A stretch of 64,000 nucleotides of DNA, from positions 104,812-168,811 of the forward strand of contig JAECUM010004374.1 of assembly GCA_016617855.1 (NCBI GenBank). Direction: 5' to 3'. Each line of letters opens with the position of its first letter. Position 1 is the stretch's first letter. This document shows, piece after piece, positions 53,335 through 62,895 of this stretch. The position numbers were made by a program, and so were the translations under genes. The notes under the pieces were generated by a model. That model saw only the letters and a list, made by a program, of their open reading frames with translations, was not told the origin of the DNA and did not search any database. This DNA comes from Megalonaias nervosa (lineage: Eukaryota > Mollusca > Bivalvia > Unionida > Unionidae).

Positions 53335-53804
53335 ATGGATACCTGGGAACTTTATTACCTTTTGAACAACGGTTCGTGTACCTCTTCTTGGAATCCTGTC
53401 GTGTGTGCTAAAGATGAACTACCTCATCGCAAACCTCAAGATCATCAAGCTTATGTCATCAACACTGACGACAGTCATCTCCCAGGAACCCACTGGGTAG
53501 CCGTCTACTTCCCTAAAGAGGGTTGTGTGGAGTATTTTGATTCGTATGGATTACAGCCTTTGGAAGACGACATCATCGACTTTATGAGAAGAAATGCCCA
53601 GACGACACGATTCAGTAATGAGAAATTACAAGGCACAGATTCTATGGTGTGTGGACAATATTGTATTTTCTTCATCAACGCAGTCTTGGATATTCCTTAG
53701 AACATTTAGTGACTTATTTTTATCGTAACTCTTCTAGAAACGATGACAAAGTAGATCGATGGTTTTGTGACCGTTATGGCTATCTTTTGTCTTTAGCTTG
53801 AAAA
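53335..53804 (+). pseudogene. Polinton B adenovirus-type protease
   Basis: ATG 53335. GTHWVAVYF (His), VEYFDSYG (Asp), LQGTDSMVCGQYC (Gln, Cys). Open to 53700; a one-base shift there moves the last 35 or so residues to another frame ending at about 53802-53804. AATAAA at 53928-53933 with GT-rich DNA downstream probably ends the late transcript. Confidence 0.85.
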
Positions 53805-54044
53805 CGTAGTGTACATCAATGGCCCAATGACTTCCATCAGCAGAAATCTAACTTGACTTCACAACGTTGTCAACTTTGTCAGAAAAAGTTTTTTTGATGT
53901 TATAGGAAGTGTTAATTATTTGTTGAATAATAAATGTGTTTTGAAAAAATGTGTTTGTCGTTTGTTTTCAAAAAACACTGTGAATATATGCTCTTTGACT
54001 TCTCTCTGTCCCTCATCATGAAATCAGATCTATAGCGTTCCGAC

Positions 54045-54115
54045 ACTAAAACCCAGTAGGGCTGTTTTCTATCGCGTCCGCGCTTAAGCCATGTAAATCA
54101 GAGTAGTCTCCAGTA
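54045..54115 (+). promoter_or_regulatory. Right-arm promoter module, copy 1
   Basis: TGTTTTCTATCGCGTCCGCGCT followed by an AT-rich box and a CTCCAGT initiator-like site. The better matches are at 56569-56630 and 58497-58560. Confidence 0.35.
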
Positions 54116-54257
54116 TCACCGTCCAAGGCCATCCAGAAGGTGACATCCCCATAGTCAGACACGACAGGGAAGAAATATCCAAAGGAGACCGGAGCCTGTT
54201 GCGCCCTCACAGCCGGTTACAACAACAACTATAGGCACAACGCAGCAACAACAAGAA

Positions 54258-54796
54258 ATGCAACAACAACAACAAGAAGAAACGCAAATTGAGGTGAGGG
54301 AAGTTAACAACTCTATGCTGCCTCCCTCACCTCTACCATCGACTCCTCATCAGGAACAACATCTGCCGCCTAAGGAGACATTTGAAAGTGTGTCAGCCAA
54401 ATCATCCACTAGTAGGACTCCACCAAAAAAATTCTTAACATCTACGCCTACTAGTACTCAGCAGGTTAGTGCTTCTGTTGCAGTGGATAAATCAGCAAAA
54501 CCTGTCGACTGCAATGGACCCACACACCGCAATGGCCTTTGCTAAATCAGTCCGCTATGTCGCGTGGGAATCCCTCAGGACCAGGAGACCAACAACACAG
54601 CAATGGCAATTTGGGAAGAACACCCTCCGGAAATGCTATATGGCAGCAATACAAGCACCACCCGAATTACACATTGATCGAAGCCGCCGAGTTTTTGTCA
54701 TCTCTACACGGGTTCGAGGCATTCCCGGCTTGGCGATATAGGGAAACCCAGACGGCTGAAAAAATTTACACAGAAGACTCCCGCCGGCAGACCTAG
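54258..54796 (+). pseudogene. Gln/Pro/Ser-rich right-arm gene
   Basis: ATG 54258 begins MQQQQQEETQIEV, then a Pro/Ser/Thr-rich part to 54545; the rest (IWQQYKHHPNYTLIEAAEFL, FEAFPAWRY) lies in a second frame to 54796. I read it as one frameshifted gene. The C-terminal part looks foldable. No family recognised. A stem-loop follows 20 nt after the stop. Confidence 0.4.
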
Positions 54797-54816
54797 AAGC
54801 CTGCTAAAACAAAAAT

Positions 54817-54832
54817 AGCCCTTTAAAGGGCT
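54817..54832 (+). terminator. Stem-loop after the right-arm gene
   Basis: AGCCCT-TTAA-AGGGCT. Stem as in the histone-like hairpins, but with a UUAA loop and no ACCCA flank or A-rich downstream element; a weaker member of the series. Confidence 0.35.
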
Positions 54833-55317
54833 AACTACCAAATTGCCTCTTATTAAGGGATCCTTTATTGGCTTGGAATCAATATTTGATAAAGCTACAA
54901 AACCTGACTTGATCTTTTATTCACCGTTCAACATTCAAACCAATACCTGATATTGAACAAACTCTTTTTTATGTCGCTTAGACGTATTAGCAACTAAAAT
55001 TTGTTAGGGACTTATATATTATATACACTATGTACTAGAATAATTGGCTTGATAGGTAATAGAAAAATTTCAAGACTTAATGGATTTGGTTAATTTCAGA
55101 TGTGGCTTACACATTATTGGTTTATTATATGTCCATTAGTACAACTGGACTGAATTTGAAAATAAGTACGGACTGGCGTTTAGGGGCGTACACGATGTTC
55201 ATTTCTTCGCTTCGCGCCGGCTTCCGAGGCCCTTTCCTCCTTTTCCCCCATCGGATATCGTACCAGGACGGAGATGTGGGACTATTCCTAGCCGTCCAAA
55301 ATTCAGGTGTCCCGCTC
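54833..55317. other. Noncoding spacer of Polinton B
   Basis: AT-rich, then GC-richer after 55165. No coding potential recognised. Confidence 0.3.
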
Positions 55318-55340
55318 TGACGTCACAGTTGCCGACCAAT
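55318..55340 (+). promoter_or_regulatory. CRE and CCAAT box upstream of structured RNA 1
   Basis: TGACGTCA at 55318-55325 and CCAAT at 55336-55340; the CRE recurs at 25124-25131 before another Polinton B gene. Would serve transcription of the structured segment that follows. Confidence 0.4.
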
Positions 55341-55396
55341 CGCAACTGGCGTCACAAACTGCTTCGGTAGACACCTGATAGCGCTGATTAAAATTT

Positions 55397-55830
55397 CTTG
55401 AGTGCGTGGTGGGTCCATTCCCACTCAAGATAGCCTCAGAGAGCTGGCTGGTGTTGTGGCGGATTGGCATGTGGGTGTATGCTGCAATTGCGGGCTGGAT
55501 ACCCATACGTGGCAGAACAAAGATAGCCCGGTGATTCCTGCATGCCAACGAGTCTCCTCTATTTACTGAGGAGTGTGCTGTTGAGGTTAAAAGTTCATCG
55601 CACTTTACCCTTCAGTATCCAAGTCAATTCTCCAGCTAGTGTACTCACTTAGGTCGTTTGGGGCTTAATTGACCCAAATAAACGACCTGATGACACATTT
55701 AATAGCACTCCTTGAGTGAAGTAAAGCCTGGGGGATGAGGCACTGATTCCTTCCCCCAGGATAATTTAACATTCTGCTTTGCAGAAACTAAACAGAGGCA
55801 CATACCCGATAAGGGTGCACGCCACTATAA
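55397..55830 (+). ncRNA. Structured RNA element, copy 1
   Basis: A chain of hairpins: CTTGAGTG/CACTCAAG (55397/55422), GGCATG/CATGCC long-range (about 55468/55542), CTCCTC/GAGGAG (near 55555-55575), AGGTCGTTT/AAACGACCT (55651/55680), CACTC/GAGTG (55706/55714), CCTGGGGG/CCCCCAGG (55727/55753), TTCTGC/GCAGAA (55772/55781), ACCC/GGGT (55804/55813). It ends at CACTATAA. Corresponding stems in copy 2 differ by paired changes. Probably a 5' leader or a separate RNA. Confidence 0.6.
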
Positions 55831-55885
55831 TTCAAAAGCAAAGTAAAATAAACAGTTTGACCATCCATTGTTGACTCGTAAACCT

Positions 55886-56253
55886 ATGAAGATGCCTTCA
55901 AGACTAGCCAAGCTGAACGAAGCTTACGTGAATTTACACCATCTCAGGCAAAACTTGATACCAAAGCCTGATGAAATAGAGAATGTCAGGATGTTAACAA
56001 CAGCAAAAGACCTGATAAAAGAGGTCTTCAGAGAGGAAATCAAGAAAGAGCAAAGAGTGGACAGAGAAGTATAGACTTCAGAAGCAGCAGAAAGAACAGC
56101 AACAACAGCAGCAGCAGCAACAGCAGCAGGAGCCAGACAGAGGTTTTGTCGACTGCCGTGTAGACACGAAAGAGTTCTCCTTCTCTTTCCGAAGAAGCAG
56201 ACCGTATCCTGTGGGACAGCCTGCTGCCAGACGGGGACACAATCTTAGACTAT
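55886..56253 (+). pseudogene. Small helical right-arm gene with polyglutamine
   Basis: ATG 55886, about 50 nt after the structured element. RLAKLNEAYVNLHHLRQNL is related to RIAKLLELQMHLEYARRLL in the gene at 57176, so the two are paralogues. The frame ends at 56074; a glutamine run encoded by CAG repeats (56095-56133) and a basic C-terminus continue in another frame to 56253. Confidence 0.45.
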
Positions 56254-56285
56254 AAAAGATTGCCATAACTCCCCGTCAACACAAT

Positions 56286-56301
56286 AGCCCTTTTCAGGGC
56301 T
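56286..56301 (+). terminator. Histone-like stem-loop, best match
   Basis: AGCCCT-TTTC-AGGGCT followed by ACCCC: 6-bp stem, UUUC loop and ACCC flank as in histone mRNAs. AGAAAAC at 56315-56321 may be the downstream element. It lies 33 nt after the gene's last codon. Confidence 0.6.
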
Positions 56302-56568
56302 ACCCCAACACTCTAGAAAACACATACTAATCAAATTGCAAAAAAATTGTGTGTTTATGTTAAAAAATTGAAGTGTGTCTATAAGTACTTTGTTTCTCTC
56401 TTTTATGTCCAAACAAAAAAGAAGTGTGCCTATCCACACTTCGTTTCTCTGTCTTGTCAAATAATGTGTCTGTGTTTGTAAGTAAAAAAAGTCAACGTGA
56501 GTGTTTCTTTTAGGTCCGCGCGTTCCATGCTATGGTAATATGGGCATTGTAAGTTTTGGTGTAAGGGG

Positions 56569-56630
56569 GTGTTTTCCTTCACGTCCGTGCTGCAGGGATA
56601 TAATTCTCCGCGATAGTCAGTCTGGCTATC
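56569..56630 (+). promoter_or_regulatory. Right-arm promoter module, copy 2
   Basis: GTGTTTTCCTTCACGTCCGTGCT, then ATATAAT (56598-56604) and TCAGTCTGGCTA (56617-56628). The same three-part order recurs at 58497-58560. Confidence 0.5.
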
Positions 56631-56836
56631 AAAACAGCACAGAGTATAAAATAAAATTTATTTTTACAAGAGCAAGACGCCAAAATTTAGGCCAACAGAT
56701 ACCCTGGAAACAACGGACACCGCACTGTGACTTGGTGCCTCCCCTCCTGGTCGTCTTTCTCCTCCTCGACCGGACATCAACCATTCAAACAAGCGTGCAA
56801 TGAGCGCACAAATAATATCATCAAGCAGACTGAATA

Positions 56837-57115
56837 GGTGAGTGAGTGACGGTACTACTCCCACTCACCCCATAGCGCAAAAAGGCTGAATAAACATGAG
56901 TGTGTGCTGGTTCGAATCCCACTCATGAAATCCTACCATTCAGGTCGCTTGGAACTTATTGTTTTGCGACCTGATGGCAAAAATGAACAGCACTCTTTGA
57001 GTGCATTAAAGCCTGGGGAAAGTGGCTTTAATTCCTTTCCCCAGGAATAATTAACATCCTGCGGTGCAGGAATTAACCTGTGGCACATGCTCAATTGGAG
57101 CGAACGCCACTATAA
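56837..57115 (+). ncRNA. Structured RNA element, copy 2
   Basis: Hairpins GGTGAGTG/CACTCACC (56837/56862), CATGAGTG/CACTCATG (56895/56920), CAGGTCGC/GCGACCTG (56941/56966), CACTC/GAGTG (56991/56999), CCTGGGGAAAG/CTTTCCCCAGG (57012/57035), TCCTGC/GCAGGA (57057/57066), GCTC/GAGC (57089/57098), closed by GTGGC/GCCAC. Same order as copy 1 with compensatory changes. It ends at CACTATAA (57108-57115), 60 nt before the next ATG. The second hairpin loop contains GGTTCGAATCC, like a tRNA B box. Confidence 0.6.
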
Positions 57116-57175
57116 CCCAAGAGTCTCTCACTCTCTCAGTCTGGCTACCCATCGTTGACGTATCAACAAGATAAA

Positions 57176-57490
57176 ATGTGTAACAGAATTGCAAAGTTAC
57201 TGGAACTTCAGATGCACCTGGAGTATGCCAGGCGGCTGCTAGACGAACTGGCCATGGAGGCGATACAGGAGGAAGCCAGGATAGAAGAGGAGGAGGAGAA
57301 GAGGAAAAAGAAGGAAGAGAAGGAAGAAAGAATCCTGCCACACCTCATACTAAGGCTTCATTTTGAGGTGAAACCTGAGGTTAGGACACCAACGCCACCA
57401 CAGCGTCAGAAACAAATAGTACCACCACCTCCACCGCAGCCACAGCCACAACTACTACCAAGAGCCGCTGTCTCCCAGAGAGAAAACTGA
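57176..57490 (+). CDS. Small coiled-coil right-arm protein
   Basis: 104 aa from ATG 57176. Amphipathic N-terminus (CNRIAKLLELQMHLEYARRL), Glu/Lys-rich coiled coil, then a Pro/Gln-rich tail. Paralogue of the gene at 55886. TATAA at 57111 and TCAGTCTGG at 57136 precede it. Unknown function. Confidence 0.45.
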   Translation: MCNRIAKLLELQMHLEYARRLLDELAMEAIQEEARIEEEEEKRKKKEEKEERILPHLILRLHFEVKPEVRTPTPPQRQKQIVPPPPPQPQPQLLPRAAVSQREN

Positions 57491-57877
57491 GAAGAGCCGC
57501 AGAGATCTCATCATCCCCGTGTCTGGCGTAGAAGACAGAGGGAACAATATTCACTATCCCTCAAATGGAGAAGTGGGATAGTGAAGCCAATCAACAACAA
57601 CAACAACAACAACAACAACCCCCAACGCTCCCAACCACAAATGTAAACTGTGAACATAACTGGAGCAGACGTTGTATCAGTGGTGCCAGGCCTGGGAGAT
57701 GCCGACATTAACCAGGTGCATCTGAAGTTCGAAAAAACAGACCTTCTCAGGCCTAACCAGATCTCTAGTAAAGAGACTATTCAAGCTGCCAATTTGTGTG
57801 AATATGGAGTAGTGTAATTATAAACACTCACTCCTTACTGATATGTGTGTGTGTTACTGTGCGCGCGTACCTGTGTG

Positions 57878-58470
57878 GATTGTATATATTGGGGTTTTTG
57901 ATAGTAGATATGGTGTTTTTTCTTCCTCCCCTTCTGTGTGGATAGTAGATATCGGGGTTTTTGATGGTATATATAGTGTTTTTTATTCTTCCTCCCCTTC
58001 CGTGTGGATAGCAGTTGTTGGGGTTTTTGATAGTAGATATGGTGGGTTTTTTTCTTCCTCCCCTTTTGTGTGGATTGTAGCTATTGGGGTTTTTGATAGT
58101 AGATATGGTGTTTTTTTTTCTTCCTCCCCTTCTTTGTGGATAGTAGATATTGGGGTTTTTGATGGTAGATATGGTGGGGTTTTTTTTCTTCCTCCCCTTC
58201 TGTGTGGATAGTAGATATTGGGGCTTTTGATGGTAGATATGGTGGGGTTTTTTTTCTTCCTCCCCTTCTGTGTGGATAGTAGATATTGGGGTTTTTGATA
58301 GTAGATGTGGTGTTTTTTTTTTTCCTCCCCTTCTGTGTGGATAGTAGATGTTGGGTTTTTTGATAGTAGATATGGTTTTTCTCTTCCTCCCTTCTGCGTG
58401 CATAGTAGATGTTGGGGTTTTTGATAGTAGATATGGGGGTTTTTTCTTCCTCGCCTTCTGTGTGGATAGT
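57878..58470. repeat. Minisatellite, units of about 60 bp, roughly ten copies
   Basis: Unit contains GTGGATAGTAGATATTGGGG, then TTTTTGAT(A/G)GTAGATATGG and a T/C-rich part. Units vary by a few bases. It produces a long chance frame on the minus strand. Confidence 0.85.
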
Positions 58471-58496
58471 ATATAAAATGTGAAGTTATTGTAAGG

Positions 58497-58560
58497 GGTG
58501 TTTTCCTTCAAGTCCGTGCTTCACGTATATAAATCATAGCGGTTATCAGTCTGCTACCCA
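58497..58560 (+). promoter_or_regulatory. Right-arm promoter module, copy 3
   Basis: GTGTTTTCCTTCAAGTCCGTGCT, TATATAAAT (58526-58534), TCAGTCTGCTACC (58546-58558). Confidence 0.5.
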
Positions 58561-58586
58561 GCGTTGGCTAGTCAACAGCTTTGAAA

Positions 58587-59147
58587 ATGGATTTATTTAT
58601 AACTTGAAAGACAGCTGGTACTGTGGTGGAAAGGCTTGAACATGAATGGAGGTACCCAGTTACCAAAGACTTTGTGACAAGTCAAGTGACCAGCCTGAAA
58701 GTAGCCAGGGATCTAGTGAAAGGGATGATGGAGGAGGAAGTGGAAAAATTAAGAGGCTTCATCCAGCATAAGTATGTTATAGTGGGAACATTGAAGCAGT
58801 CCCTTGATGATGTGATCAAAGTGAAGTACTTTTTACAAGACATAGCGAATTTCACAGAGTGGTCTTTTGTGAAGTGGGGATTAGAGCAATTAAAGAAAGC
58901 AGAAGAAATGATGAGAAAGGTGCTGGAAGAGGAAGTGAAGAAGACAAAACATACCTGGACTAAGGAAAGAAAGGAAAAAGAAAACAGAAAGAAAAAAGAG
59001 GAATTTGAGAGACTGAACGAAAACTGAATCAAGGTGCAGGAAAAGTTTAGATCCATGGGACATCCTGACTGGATACCAGACCATGAAAAGAAGAAGAAGG
59101 GAATCATAGAGAAAGTGAGGAGATGGCGGAAGAACTGGAGAAAATAG
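58587..59147 (+). pseudogene. Coiled-coil gene at the right end of Polinton B
   Basis: ATG 58587, TGA at 58605-58607, open 58623-59027, another stop, then in-frame continuation to 59147. Lys/Glu-rich helices (LEQLKKAEEMMRKVLEEEVK), basic C-terminus (VRRWRKNWRK). Followed by the stem-loop in the TIR. Unknown family. Confidence 0.45.
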
Positions 59148-59156
59148 AAGAAGAAC

Positions 59157-59410
59157 CCAAAAGGCCCTTTCAGGGCCACTCATATGCCTCAAAAAGATTT
59201 GCTCTCTTGCCTAAACAAAACACAAAACCCCACCTATGTTTCACTTTCCCTTGTCCGTATATTGACCCAACCTTTTGGCTGTATACATCTTGTCCGTCTA
59301 TCGGCCCAACTTTTTGTCCGTATAAATTTTGTCCGTATATCCCCCCAAGGGTAGGGGAGGGTCTTGTAATGTTAATTCCCATTGTCCGTATATCGCCCCC
59401 TTTCACTACT
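59157..59410 (-). repeat. Polinton B right TIR
   Basis: Complement of 24466-24715, ending CTTTCACTACT at 59410. The TATACGGACAA-type motif repeats are in mirror order. Confidence 0.93.
59163..59177 (+). terminator. Histone-like stem-loop in the right TIR
   Basis: GGCCCT-TTC-AGGGCC, then ACTCA; CTCAAAAAGATT 10-20 nt downstream is like the U7-binding histone downstream element. Loop 3 nt. Confidence 0.5.
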
Positions 59411-59416
59411 CACAAC
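59411..59416. repeat. Target-site duplication CACAAC, right
   Basis: Matches 24460-24465. Confidence 0.88.
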
Positions 59417-61091
59417 CCAGAAAAAAAGGAAAAACTAACAACATCCAAGACAAAATTAGGAAAATGTCTCACAGAAGATCAAGAGATTCTCAAGCGATGG
59501 ACAGAATACTGCTCAGATTTGTACAATGATAAGACCCAATGAGATTCAGCAGTACCAAATTGCCCTCGGGCAGAAGAAATTGATGACAACCCCATTATTC
59601 GTGGGGAAGTAGAAACTGCAGTTGGGTCACTAAAGAAACGAAATTCAGCCGGCGTTGACAACTTATCAGCCGAGCTCATTCAAGCAGGAGGAGAAGAGAT
59701 AGTCACAGTCCTAACAACTATCTGCAACAAGATATGGCAGACAGGAGAATGGCCCACCACAGGGACTCAATCTTTGGTCATTGTGCTCCCCAAGAAAGGA
59801 AACCTACAGCTATGCCAAAACTACAGAGCCATCAGTTTGATCAGTCACCCGGGCAAAGTCATGCTGAAGATAATTCTCAACAGACTAAAGCCTCAAGCAG
59901 AGAAAATTATTGCTGAAGAGCGTGCACGCTTTTAAGCAGAAAGGAGCACCACAGAACAAATCTTCAATCTCAGACTCCTTTGCGAGAAATACTTCAGCAT
60001 CAGCAGAATCTATACCACGTCTTTACAGATTTCAAAAAGGCCTTTGATAGTGTATGGCATGCAGCCTTATGGGCAACTATGAGAAAGTACAACATCAGCT
60101 CAGACCTGGTGCAGGGTTTTTAGCACCTCTATGACAAAGCCACCATGCTGTCCTCATCAATGGCAGCAGAGGAAATTGGTTTCGAACAACAGTTGGAGTC
60201 AGACAGGGATGTATACTGTCACTCTTCAACATTTTCCTGGAAAGGATCATGGAGGATGCTTTGCATGACCACAAGGGCACTGTCAGCATCGGAGGATGAA
60301 CAATCACCAACCTTCGCTTCGCAGATGATATTGATGGCTTAGAAGAGATGAAAAAGAACTGGCTAACTTGGTTGAGCGCCTTGACACAACCTCCACAGCA
60401 TACAGTATGGAGATTAGCGCCGAAAAACCAGACTGATGACCAACAACACCAATGGCATCAGTTCAGAAATATGGGTCAGTGGACAGAAGCTGGAAAGAGT
60501 CACAAGCTTCAAGTACTTGGAATCAATTATTACAGATGAGGGCCCCAAACCAGAACTATTTTGCAGGATTGCCCAGACAACAGCAGCAATAACAAGGTTG
60601 AGGCCAACATTGCTTTTGGTTTCCAAAATAAGGCTGATGCGCTCGATTGTCATATCCGTTTTTCTGAATGCTTGTAAAACATGGACGATCACATCAGATC
60701 TACAAAGAAGGATTCAAACCTTCGAAATGAGATGTTACCGCAAGATCTTGGGCATCTCATACATTGACCATGTAACCAACGAAGAAGTCCACAACCAGGA
60801 TCCAACGAGCCATTGGACCCTGTGAAAACCTCTTGACCACTGTAAAAAGGCGCAAACTGAAGTGGTACGGTCATGTCTCAAGATCATCTGGACTGGCAAA
60901 ACAATCTTGCAAAGCACAGTGCGCGGGTGCAGAAGAAGAGGCAGACAGAAAAAGAGGTGGGAAGACAACATTAAGGAGTAGACAGGGTGGAGATTTGGAG
61001 ATTCCCAAAGGGCAGTAGAGAACAGGGAAAGATGGAGAGAATTGGTTGTAAAGTCAACTGTGGTGCCCAACGACCTCTTGGGTTAAGGGAT

Positions 61092-61140
<49 letters not shown>

Positions 61141-61142
61141 AG
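59411..61142 (+). mobile_element. RTE-like LINE, 3' part (reverse transcriptase)
   Basis: Reverse transcriptase pieces in several frames: KLGKCLTEDQEILKRWTEYC (59449), LPKKGNLQLCQNYRAISLIS, ILNRLKPQAEKIIAEE, then a palm FADD-type motif near 60320 and the C-terminal SFKYLESIITDEG, RLMRSIVISVFLNACKTWTI, KLKWYGHVSRSSGLA. Ends in (GAT)n at 61092-61140, the usual microsatellite-like tail of RTE elements. Many stops and shifts. Confidence 0.85.
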
Positions 61143-61942
61143 GTGTCCAAGAAGGTGGTTTTAAAGTCCGTGTCCTACAAGGCTGATAAAAGGAAAATGT
61201 GTTAACATGTCAAAATACCTGTACAAGAGAAAAAAAGACACGTCAATATGCTGTCTCCACGTTTCCGTTTATTTTGGTGTTAACTGCATTAATGCTACCA
61301 ATAAATGGGTACGTAAAAAATTTCCCCAGCAAAATTGGGGGATAGGACATAATCCCCTATTTCAGTCTATGTTTATTTTAAACTTATTAAGCCATCACAA
61401 ATAAACATCTTTTTGTGTCGGCTTAGGCTCTTTGAAGTTTATGTCGGCTTCCCTTTAGTAGACAAAAGATGTATAGTGCGCGGGTTAGATGTTAGCTCTC
61501 AACAGACAATGCAATTAAGATGCCTAATGATCCTTTTTATCTAGAGACTAATTGCACGCGCATGTGCTTTGTCGCCTCGTTTCCATAAGTACTAAGTTTA
61601 TTGTATTGGACCATAATTTTACTGGATGAATATTTAATCATTCTTCTTACAGACTGCCCCACCACCACCACCACCACCACCATTTTTGATCATCAGGCTT
61701 TCTGGATTAATGTTACTTATCTGAATGTTTGTGTCGTTGACTGCAATCTGTAAATAAGAACCTTTCCCGAAATTTGCAGAGAGACATTTTTTTTAAAGAA
61801 TTCCGAATGGTGGAAGTAGCTCATGTCTGGAATGCTCATTCTTTTACTATGAGTGTATTTTTATTAAGAAATCATAAGGTGCAAGATGTACTGTTGGCTA
61901 TGTTGTTGACTTAAAGGTACTCCGTGTTGTCACTAAATTCTA
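61143..61942. other. Host intergenic DNA
   Basis: AT-rich, with an ACC microsatellite near 61660-61682. No gene seen. Confidence 0.4.
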
Positions 61943-61955
61943 CGCCAAGATATGG

Positions 61956-62248
61956 TGTGTGTGTGTGATTCGGATTTTTAACGTAGCTTTAACAATTTTT
62001 CAGTCATATCGCTAAAATGTCTGCAGTGGGTCATCATTCCGCAGACATGTAGCATGATGTACCCACGCAGTCACATTATCCTGACACCAGGCCGACCAGT
62101 CCTACACTAACCTCTTAATACTGAACTCCAAGCGAGCCAGCTGCTAGTACCATTTTTATAAATCTTTGAAATGACTCGGGCGGGGTTCGAACCCGCGACC
62201 TCCCGCATTCGAGGCGTACGCTCTAACCAATTAGGCCACTGGAGCGGT
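61956..62248 (-). repeat. tRNA-derived SINE, copy 3
   Basis: Reverse orientation; head at the right end. 13-bp target duplication CGCCAAGATATGG at 61943-61955 and 62249-62261. Confidence 0.85.
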
Positions 62249-62261
62249 CGCCAAGATATGG

Positions 62262-62541
62262 ATGACGGTGAACAATTTCTAAAGTTTGTCCTCGATTTAA
62301 AGGTCTACTAGTGTGCTCACACAACTTTCTTTTATATGATAAATTTAATCTTGTAGATGTGATTTTTAAAAGTATTATGTCAAATACCTCATCATTATTG
62401 AAAATAATGACCACAAAACATCGATTTTTTATCGCACAAGGAAAAACGCTCCTAGCCGATTTAGCGCTCGGCAATTTCCGTAAGACAAAGCGGAAGTGAC
62501 GTGCTGTAGGGAACTGTGCATTTCTACTTTCGTTGTTAGTT
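62262..62541. other. Host DNA upstream of the THAP fragment
   Basis: No recognisable gene. Confidence 0.3.
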
Positions 62542-62553
62542 GCATTCAGTAGA

Positions 62554-62884
62554 AACCGCTCCGGTGGCCTAGTGGTTAGAGAGTCCGCCTCAAATACGGG
62601 AGGTCACCGGTTCGAACCCCGGCCGAGTCATATCAAAGACTTACAAAAATGGTACTAACAGCTGCCTCGCTTGGCGCTCAGCATTAAGAGGTTAGTGTTA
62701 GGACTGGTCGGCCTGGTGTCAGAATAATGTGACTGGGTGGGACATCATGCTACATGTCTGCGGCATGATGCCCCAGTGCTAGACATCACTATAAACTGTC
62801 ACACTGCAGACATCGTAGCGATATGACTGAAGAATTGTTAAAAGCTACGTTAAAAATCTAAATCACACACACACACACACGCAC
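62554..62884 (+). repeat. tRNA-derived SINE, copy 4
   Basis: Head with A box TGGCCTAGTGGTTAGAG and B box GGTTCGAACCC, Meta-like body, (CA)n tail. 12-bp target duplication GCATTCAGTAGA at 62542-62553 and 62885-62896. Confidence 0.88.
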
Positions 62885-62895
62885 GCATTCAGTAG

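Larger units (their letters stand above)
24466..59410 (+). mobile_element. Polinton B, inserted in the LINE and containing nested element C
   Basis: 34,945 bp including the 16-kb element C, so about 18.9 kb on its own, normal for Polintons. Ends AG...CT, TIRs of about 250 bp and a 6-bp target duplication are the hallmarks of the class. Gene order: small end gene, coiled-coil gene, CCHC gene, polymerase, BIR/F-box-like cluster, ATPase, integrase, two-helix membrane protein, penton, pVI-like, major capsid, protease, then a right arm of small genes. Almost all genes are broken. Confidence 0.95.

Noticed and set aside
55684..55725. CTGATGA followed by a hairpin and GAAG, as in a hammerhead ribozyme
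   Set aside because: The hairpin does not follow CUGAUGA directly, the GAAA core is absent, and copy 2 reads CTGATGG, so the conserved core is not kept.
57828..58511. Open frame of 227 codons on the minus strand with a Tyr-Tyr-Pro-His-Arg-Arg repeat
   Set aside because: It is the translation of the 60-bp minisatellite; units whose length is near a multiple of three keep chance frames open. The plus-strand frame 57843-58211 has the same origin.
61980..62860. tRNA genes suggested by A- and B-box sequences in this region and at 3.9 and 20.8 kb
   Set aside because: All four are heads of the same SINE with a shared non-tRNA body; no cloverleaf is kept outside it.
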